Of a stretch of DNA of 64,000 nucleotides, positions 56,501 through 64,000 are shown piece after piece. The notes under the pieces are model-generated. The model did no database searches. It worked only from the letters and a program-made list of their open reading frames with translations, and was not told where the DNA came from. Numbering within the stretch: position 1 is the first letter of the stretch; each line of letters begins with the position of its first letter. The DNA lies in assembly GCA_961205875.1 (NCBI GenBank), contig OY540821.1:12090001-12154000 (forward strand). Direction: 5' to 3'. The translations under genes and the position numbers were made by a program. Source of the stretch: Sialis fuliginosa. Taxonomy: Eukaryota > Arthropoda > Insecta > Megaloptera > Sialidae.

Positions 56501-57731
56501 AGTTCGTTTCATTTAAAAAAATCGAGATGTCATTATTTCATATGGTAAAATCAGTTTTGAGAAAAACTTGCTCAATTATATTATGATAAAGCGAGTTTTG
56601 TTCAAAAGTGACATTGCAATACGAAAGAATGCCAAAAATTCTTTCAAGATCCACTGACATTTTTTTTAATGGAACGAATGTGTTTTGGAACTCACCTATA
56701 TTGATAAAATAAAAAAATTTGCTATATATATATATTATAATATTTCTGTTATTTACATCAAAATGTGAAAAATATTCGCTGACGTTTGGACACATTCCTG
56801 TTTAATGTTAATTATAAACGAAAGAAAAAAATGCAATTTTCACGTTCGCAACAAAATGGTTAGAATAAAAAGGAGAACGAATCTTGGCCGGCAATGACAT
56901 TCACCCATGTCATGTTTACAAGCCACTGCACAAATTGAGTTGTGTGTCAGTTTCTGTTACATATCATCGGGCCCGCTGTCACTCCAACGCCGCTCTGAAA
57001 CTTTTCATACTTTTTTTTGTTCTATTGATATTTCTCCTGGCAATGATTCGAAATTAATTTATTGGTATTTTGATTTTATAATACGAAAATCTTTACATTT
57101 TAATCTTCTTTTCACATATTAAATGTTGTGTCAAGATATGTATATTTTAAATTTTGATTTTGTATATATTGTATATATATTTAAAAAAAATAATCTTGTG
57201 TTCTATCTATATTAATTATAGCTGTACAAATTCAGCTTTAAATTCACGTAATTAATCAATGAAACATAGGAATACGATTTTTGCAAAAACATTATCTGAA
57301 ATTCTACACTGGATTTTTTTTTTCAAAACAACATTTTTTAATTAATACATCAAATTTTAATTTTTAAAGTAGATGGTACAAACGAGATACATCATTTTTA
57401 TTAAACTAAAAATATTTTAATGTAATATATCGTACGAAGTACTTACATTAATCAATTATTACAAAATCTTGAATATTCAATGAAAACTCGATGTAAAATA
57501 AAAATGCATAAAACATGCAATAATCTTGTCTTCAAATTCCACTAGATAGCGAGCACCAGCTATATCGATTGATTAAAATAGTATAATAGAAACATCTAGC
57601 ATTCTTTGCAGTGGATTCCTGGAGAAGCAACATTTCATGCAAGAGTTTATTGTGAAATTTTCAAAACGAGAAATTTATTTGCTGTCTGCAAACAGTCATT
57701 CATGTGATAGCATCAAATGACATAAACTCTA
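56501..57731. other. AT-rich stretch, nothing recognised
   Basis: Open frames at 56538-56795 and 56907-57122 are not supported by composition or homology. Confidence 0.4.
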
Positions 57732-58416
57732 CAGTGGCGGCTAGATGTTAAGAACAATGAAAATACGTGCTATATAAAAGTCTTTATCTCGCTCAGTATA
57801 TGACGGGTGTGGATGTAGGAAGATTTATTTTGCAAATTTTATTTTTTATAAGTAACTAGCTGGATACCCGTGACTTCGTTCGCGTGGAATTTAGGTTAGG
57901 TTAGGTAATACAAGTTCTCTTATGATGATAATCGATTAAACTAGTTTTTAGTTTCACATTTACACGCTAGATGTCTACGTCAAAAAATTATAATCTATAC
58001 TACGTACAAAGTTTACACACCCAATTTTTTATCTAATAAGTTTTTCGGGATACAAATTAGCCTATGTTTTTCCTTCGGATGCAGGCTATCCCCATGCCAA
58101 ATTTCATCAAGATCAGTTCAGCAGTTTAGCCATGAAAAGGTAACAAACAGACATACACATTTATAATATTATTATATTAGTATGAATTGAAAGGGTATAA
58201 AATATGATAAAACGTTTTTACCATCTTCTCAGTTTAAATCATCATAGAAACTTTTTTATAGTAAACTTAATATTTTTCATCACGAAATAAAATTTCCTTA
58301 TTTCTATGACGAAAAATAAGATTTTTTTAAATAATAATTCGTAATATTTTTTCGTAATGTTTTCTCGAAATAAACCATTTTATTCAATACTTTTTAATTC
58401 TGACGAGCCGCCACTG
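57732..58416. mobile_element. CAGTGGCGGCT-ended hAT-like element with nested non-LTR tail
   Basis: CAGTGGCGGCT (57732-57742) and AGCCGCCACTG (58406-58416) form an exact 11 bp inverted pair with the hAT-like CAGTGGC core. The flanking 8-mers (AAACTCTA, TGTGTTAT) do not match, so one end may have moved or the pairing may be of two separate copies. The interior contains a non-LTR-type repeat. Confidence 0.45.
57855..58190 (+). repeat. Non-LTR/SINE-type repeat, most complete copy
   Basis: AACTAGCTGGATACCCGTGACTTCGTTCGCGTGGAA, TTAGGTTAGGTTAGG, TAGCCTATGTTTTTCCTTCGG, GCCAAATTTCATCAAGATCAG, TTCAGCAGTTTAGCC, AACAAACAGACATACAC and TTTATAATATTATTATATTAGTATGAATT: the familiar head and tail of a very common insect, particularly lepidopteran, repeat. 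It lies within 57732-58416, so it was inserted later. Confidence 0.8.
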
Positions 58417-59034
58417 TGTGTTATTGCACTTTCTGAGACTATGACTACTTGTCACGACATGTTTGTGTGTATAGCGACACTTCTTTTGACGAATTATTTT
58501 AAAATGGCGTCCATAAACAACCAAAAACGATTTGGAACTTTTCTAACCCCAATATCTTCACCGACATGAATTTTTAGGTTTTTTAGCACGTTGAGTCGCA
58601 CTGTAAAATCGTATTTCTCATCAACAGACCGGCAATTTTAATTTATAAATTTCAAAATTAATGATTTTATGATGCAATTTCCAATCGTTTTACGAGTGTT
58701 ATTTCAAACCTGATCAATTCACTATTTCCCGGTATTATAAAGGATTTTCTTGAGTGCAAAACTAAATTAGCTTCCAGCTAACGCTATCTACTAGGCACTG
58801 AATATAAATGACAACACACTCGTAGATGTAGCGAATGAAATCGTACATATGATAACCTTGACGTATGTACGATAAATACAATTAGTGACTTTAAATAAGT
58901 GCTGCCAAATGTATTTCATAAAATTATTATACATTTATTACCACTACTTCGTAGTTCGTATTGTAACCCTTAACCGGTCTTATATCTTTTTAAAATACAG
59001 AAAAGAAACATTCGGACTGGTTAAGAGCTAAAAC
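58417..59034. other. AT-rich spacer
   Basis: No gene. The 70-codon frame starting at 58357 overlaps the right end of the mobile element. Confidence 0.4.
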
Positions 59035-59200
59035 GATTAATTTATATGTATGTATGTCTGTCTGTTTGTTACCAATTCACGGCTAAACCGCTACACCGAT
59101 CTTGATGAAATTTTGAAGAAAGATAGCTTGTATCTTGAGGAAGGGCATATAAGTTACATTGTATTCCGAAAAATTGATTAGATAAAAAAATCAAATTCAA
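59035..59200 (-). repeat. Non-LTR retroelement-derived 3' tail, reverse
   Basis: TGTCTGTCTGTTTGTTACC, TCACGGCTAAACCGCTACACCGATCTTGATGAAATTTTG and GAAAGATAGCTTG are the reverse complement of the tail at 31005-31100 and 58090-58155. Confidence 0.75.
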
Positions 59201-60304
59201 TATTTAAATTAGAAAAAACGTTAGCAGTTATTGAGATAAAGTTAGATAAGGTAGTATATAATATATCCATTCCATTTGTTATTCGTAAAACAATAAATAT
59301 CTTTTTTATCATTTTAAAATAAACGTGATTCAAAAGGTTAAAAAAAACGACATAAATTATATAATGCAAATAAAATTGCGTTGCAATTGGTTGTAACAGA
59401 TAGTAACTGATACCATTCATTTTTTACTCACATGTCAATAATGATGCTTTATTGGCATGTAAGCGAAAAACTGAATAAAAATATAGTTTTGAACATATAC
59501 AAACAAAAAATGAATGTCTTAAAAATAAACATATGCCACTATATCACGATTTTTCTATAGTTTTCGTCTATAGACATACATTTATCATTTTTAAATAACT
59601 ATAGTTTACTATCCCATTTTTTTCTGTTTGAAAACTCACAATAGTTTACTTTATTTTATTTATAATATTAATAACGATGTTACCATGTGTAACTATTTTC
59701 TGACTCGAAAACAGAGCAGTGTCAAAAGAAAGAGATAAAAAATGGTTTGGGATATTCTTGTCCCTTTTTAAATTGAAGTGTTTATTTCATTCTTATTAAA
59801 TAAAAGATAGATATATCCCAAACGCCACTGTTTTGGAGAAATATTACAGCATTATGTTAATACAAAATGCGCGGTCCATGCTCTATGTCTATGGCTGGTA
59901 CCGATATCAGATTTTGATAAAACTAGGGGTAATCTATCAATATTTGAATAGGTACGTGATTACTTACTATTAAAAAAATTCATTAATTTACTGAAGAACT
60001 TCTTGATAACTCATACATAAGACATAGACTGCTATGTCATATATACAATTACATACATATATATTTATGCATGACAACGTCGTTTCCGTTGGTGACACCT
60101 CATATATGTATTTATGAAAGACGGCTGTGTATCACTTAAAAGCTTTACCATTCATATAAGCTTGACGCCTTGTGCAAACTAAATGCAGATTGAAATGTGT
60201 GGACTTGACGGTTTAATTATATATTTATTTGATTTGTTATTACTTGCTGCAAATATTAATTGTATACCAATTAATAAAACCAATATTTAGAGTAAAGTAA
60301 AGTA
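59201..60304. other. AT-rich stretch with an orphan GCCACTG end
   Basis: AACGCCACTGTTTTGG at 59821 resembles the CAGTGGCGTT hAT-like end reversed; no partner identified. No gene. Confidence 0.4.
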
Positions 60305-60395
60305 ACAAAAACTAGTGAAAACTGTATTAAAATCAGTTTAGTAGTTTTAGAGAATATCCATAACAGACATAAGGCCGTTTATATATTCAGAGAAG
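60305..60395 (+). repeat. Dispersed repeat family C, short tail fragment
   Basis: AAACTAGTGAAAACTGTATTAAAATCAGTTTAGTAG and AACAGACATAAGG, a diverged form of TTAGTGAAAACCGGAATAAAATCCGTTCAGTAG. Confidence 0.45.
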
Positions 60396-62390
60396 ATAAT
60401 TAGGTACTCAAATAATTAACATCCTTAAAGGCACATTTTAATAAGATCTTCTGGAAATAAATACCGAATTATTTTTACATTTCAATACAAATCAAATATT
60501 AAGAATTCAATAACAAACGAAATTTCCAAAGCATGTTCATTTAAAATAAGAATTAGAGGAGTTGTTAACCTCCCTAAGACTTCTAATTAATTTAAATGAC
60601 AAAGAGTAATCTTTCTTTCGAATCACAGTTTGTGAAAACTGGAGTCCATTCTGTTCATGAGATGATCAAAATGTTTTTTTACATATCTATTTTGGAAACT
60701 ATTTGTATATAATATATATGTAACCTATATTTTATTTGAATTCGATCATTGCATTCATCTAATATTTATTTTAATGTATTTATTAACCATTATATCTATG
60801 TAAAAGAGGGTAATAATGTTATCAATAGAATTAATAAACATGTTTTCTTGAAGGTGTTGTATAAAAAATAACAATTTTGGGATATTTCTCATAAATTAAG
60901 TAAGTTTTGTCGACACATTAATAATCTTTTTTTCTAATTCCATATTTAAGTTGTCATAACATATAACAAATTAAAGAAAGTTTTTGGAACCCCTGTCTAA
61001 ATAAATTCAGTATTCACGGAGATTCTGTAACAAAACAAATTGCGTAATTTACTTTCATCATTAGCTTTGATTCAAATTAATGCTGTTTCTCCAAGATATA
61101 TAAAGTAGCTTATTATTAAAGTTTTTTTCTGTTAAAAATGATGATTACTCTAGCTATAAATTTAAGCTCGCTGAAATTTCCGGGACAAGTTTTAAATAGA
61201 ATAAATTTCGGACAGAAACAGGAAAATTCCTTGTTTAATAACGTTCATTAAGACAAGATGGATTTTTTTTTCTTAAATTTTAAATGATAGCGTATTAATT
61301 ATTGCCACCATATTAAAATTTTTGAAATCTGATAACTCGCTTTCTCTAAGTTATTCTTCGAAATGTTTTAATTGATGCTTTAAGCTCTTAACCCGGGAGT
61401 AGAAGCGCGGTAAATAGTATGTTCAAGTATTCCAATATTAGTTATTGTTATGTCCAGTTACAAAAGTTATGTACAATTTTTTTGAAAAAATATGTTAAAA
61501 TGTGCTGCTTCGAAAAAATTCGACGAATTTTATTTCTGGAGTTATTAGTTATTACAGGCTCCATATTAATGTATTTACTCATTTTTTTACAAGAACAGTA
61601 TTTTATAATTATTATTATTATAAAGTAGCTGTCATTTTTTTATGTAAAAGTCATAATGATAAGTAACACAATAATTTTAAATTAATTTCTTATCAATATT
61701 AAATATGACTACAATTTCTCTGAGTAAGAAAATTGTAAGAAATAGTTTAAACTATATATATAATTTCTTCACAAACAATTTACAATTCTTGTATGTGTTT
61801 GAAAAGTTCTTCTAAGAAATCTATTAAATTTAAATATAACAAAACGAGCTGAGTGAAGTTGATCTTCTAAAACTTTAACAAGTTTAATACATTCGCAAGG
61901 ACTGTCCTATTTAAATCAGCGTAACGAAAAGCAAAACAAACAAAAAAGAAGTCTGTGTATCTTGAGACGAATGGCAAACAACTTTTAAAACTTGCAGTTT
62001 CGTTGAACAAATATATTTCTACTTTATTTTGATTTAACTCGCATTATGCGAGAACTACTTCTAAATCGAGTACGATATACGAATGTATTGATTTTATATA
62101 CGATACTTCTTTTTTACTTGGTTAAATATTGTCACAAAGGTAATATACACGAGTATGAACAATACATAAAATAATAACGATTAGAGCGACCTTAATAAAG
62201 CATGTTTGTTTTAAAATATTATTAGGTATACAGGTAATTTACAATGAATATAAAAAAATTAACAGTAGATTGAAAACAGATGGATAAATAATTATTGCTT
62301 GGTACTGAAAATCGATAATACACATTTAATACTAAACCGATTATCAAATTTAATAACTGTATCACAATGGGTTATTCAGATATTAAATAA
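60396..62390. other. AT-rich stretch, nothing recognised
   Basis: About 2 kb without a supported element. The 69-codon frame at 61419-61628 ends in Ile codons of an ATT run and is not a gene. Confidence 0.45.
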
Positions 62391-62393
62391 AAA

Positions 62394-63050
62394 CTAATCA
62401 TTTTTGAGGGGCTGTCGGTTAGGTTGGGTCATATCTCTGAAAGTATTAATAATAAATTTAAAAAATGGGTGTGACAGTGTCGGGATGCACAGTCGAGGGA
62501 TTGACGTGAATATGTTCCAAGGTCGCGTCATTTGCGACAATGGAGTTAGATAAAATTCATACTTATGATGATTTTGGCGTGCTCTGTACCTCCTGACCCT
62601 TTCAGGTATATTTTCCGATAGCTGCTGAGACGCTCTTTTCAATGCTATGCGTCTTTTATATTTCATACTAGCTTTTACGCATGTTTAAGCCGACATTATG
62701 ATTTTTGGATTTTTAAAATTATTATATGAAGTTTTCACTCACTAAAACTGGTTAAATGTTTTGATTTGCACTTGTACCTTGTAGATTTAATCGAGATCTA
62801 TAGCTGCTCTGAGTGTCGAACTATAGTGATTGTAAATTTACACTAACGCGCAAAATGATCGCTGCGCATTTAGCCCCCCTTCGTTCGTACGGCATTTCCG
62901 CAAGAGTTTTGGTGGTACAGACTAATACGCCGGTGAATGATAGCAAAATTATCCCAGTCAGATTTTTAGTTTGAGATCACCCTGAAAACGTTACATCAAG
63001 TTTTTGAAATATCCCCACAGTATCTGGCTGGCGTGAAACACTAGACTTTA
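62394..63050 (-). repeat. Dispersed repeat family F, copy 2 (fuller)
   Basis: All blocks listed for 24645-25102 are present in the same orientation, plus about 90 bp missing there (TTCCAAGGTCGCGTCATTTG ... GTACCTCCTGACC). On the minus strand a 90-codon frame starts at MKYKRRIALKRASQQLSENI and has a very basic start (PERVRRYRARQNHHK). Upstream of its ATG lies about 350 bp of conserved family sequence, which would be a leader. GACTGTGCATCCCGACACTGTC near 62480 can fold into a hairpin. This could be the 5' end of a protein-coding mobile element such as a Helitron-like or retroelement unit, but I cannot identify it. Confidence 0.6.
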
Positions 63051-63070
63051 TTCACGTCAAAAACTAAATG

Positions 63071-63117
63071 ATACGGAACACTAATGTGGGAAGCTCAACT
63101 CGCACTTGTCAAATTTT
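63071..63117 (+). repeat. Lepidopteran 'ACGGAACCCT...ACTCGCACTTGGCC' repeat end
   Basis: ATACGGAACACTAATGTGGG and AAGCTCAACTCGCACTTGTC. Compare 5265-5320. It directly follows family F. Confidence 0.6.
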
Positions 63118-64000
63118 AAAAAATTACCTTAAAAATTAAAATAAACCTGCAAAGTTCTGTATACGAAACGTACGATTTGAGGGCCTTTTTGTAATATAAC
63201 TTCCATAAAAAAATTATGATTTGTTTTCATCTCACAGTAAATATTTTATTTCTATTAAGATTTAAAGAACATAAAAATTATGTGTTTAGTAGATGAATGT
63301 TTTAGAACCACTGTTGCCGCGAGAACGCCCAGCGTGTCTGTTATTGGAACAGTAATGGCTTTCTGAAGCACCTGCTAGACTTCGGTGCCCATTTTTCTAA
63401 ACGTATACGCTCAAACTGCAGTGGCTTTATAATCACAGACTGGTGCCAATGAAATGAACATTTTGTGTTTGTTTTATTATTTCTGCTGCAAAACTTGTGA
63501 TTATTACATTTTTCATTTGACTATTTTCTTTCTCAAGTTTAAGCTTTCGAAATGTGAATATGTTCTATGAAAATATATTGGAACATTGTATTTTTTTACA
63601 TAAAAATAAAATGCCCCTATATAACTTTTAAAATTCGAAATCAATTTGGTTTAAAACATACTTTTTTTAAATAAAAGGTTGAATATAAGGATTTCAATAT
63701 TAATTCAGACTAAAAGAAATGTAATTCCCTACAACTCCTATTTTGAAGAAAAAAAAACTAAAATTAATTTATTTAGCCCGTACGCTAAAAAATGGCTGAA
63801 TACACACTTTTTTAAAGCTGTAATAATTAATAAAATTTAACGTTTTTTAAGTTGATACTTCTGGAAAATAAACATTTTATAGTACATAAAATTCACAGAA
63901 AAAGTGGATCTGATATCTTAAATTGTTATTGTTTTATTAAATTGTTAATCATAAAATCACGCTTGTCTTTGATTAACAATACAAATTTTTGTAGAACCTT
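63118..64000. other. AT-rich, with one GC-balanced patch
   Basis: 63305-63440 (TGTTGCCGCGAGAACGCCCAGCGTGTCTG ... GACTTCGGTGCCC) is GC-balanced and unassigned. The rest is AT-rich without features. Confidence 0.4.

Noticed and set aside
57201..57800. Search for microRNA hairpins in the AT-rich stretches
   Set aside because: No hairpin with the expected arm length and composition was convincing. AT-rich background produces many weak stems.
1..64000. CRISPR arrays, operons, bacterial promoters and terminators
   Set aside because: The window is insect nuclear DNA. The only regular array (3137-3788) has 163 bp units without spacer structure.

Overview
The window looks like gene-poor nuclear DNA of an insect, most likely a moth or butterfly (Lepidoptera). 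It is very AT-rich throughout, with no long open reading frames, operons or bacterial-style signals. The lepidopteran assignment rests on relics I know from that order: the 'AGGGTTCCGTA ... CTCTGTCCATCTGTCTGTCT' repeat (25628-25745), two decayed copies of its 'ACGGAAC..CT...ACTCGCACTTG' end (5265-5320, 63071-63117), 'CCGACTT' tracts (26745-26900), the 'CCCGTGACTTCGTTCGCGTGGAA ... CAGCAGTTTAGCC' non-LTR tail (57855-58190), and 'GAATAAAATCCGTTCAGTAGTTACTGAG' fragments. The species cannot be named from this.

Layout. 1-20 kb: decayed dispersed repeats (families B, C, D, E), a foldback at 1694-1891, a 4 x 163 bp tandem array at 3137-3788, and one ORF-bearing GC-richer patch at 2505-2765. 20.4-24.5 kb: the best-resolved mobile element, a 4,068 bp DNA transposon (20451-24518) with about 1 kb terminal inverted repeats, a CTAT target duplication and a broken minus-strand transposase gene with one recognisable intron. 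24.6-34 kb: repeat family F, Penelope-like pieces, a possible two-exon mini-gene or retroelement relic near 27.3-27.9 kb, and a GC-richer patch at 30.2-30.5 kb. 34-50 kb: further repeats, G and C tracts, several foldbacks, and a hAT-type element (45663-46760, 7/8 matching 8 bp flanks) containing a nested 748 bp foldback. 50-64 kb: a 251 bp hAT-type MITE with 8 bp flanks (51981-52231), a hammerhead-ribozyme-like motif on the minus strand (54472-54524), a nested non-LTR tail in a CAGTGGCGGCT-ended element, and a second copy of family F.

No host protein-coding gene can be called with confidence; the window is probably intergenic or one large intron. Almost everything recognisable is mobile-element debris, often nested. 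No tRNA, rRNA or CRISPR was recognised, and no intact reverse transcriptase. Lettered family names (A to H) are local labels for sequences that recur within this window.
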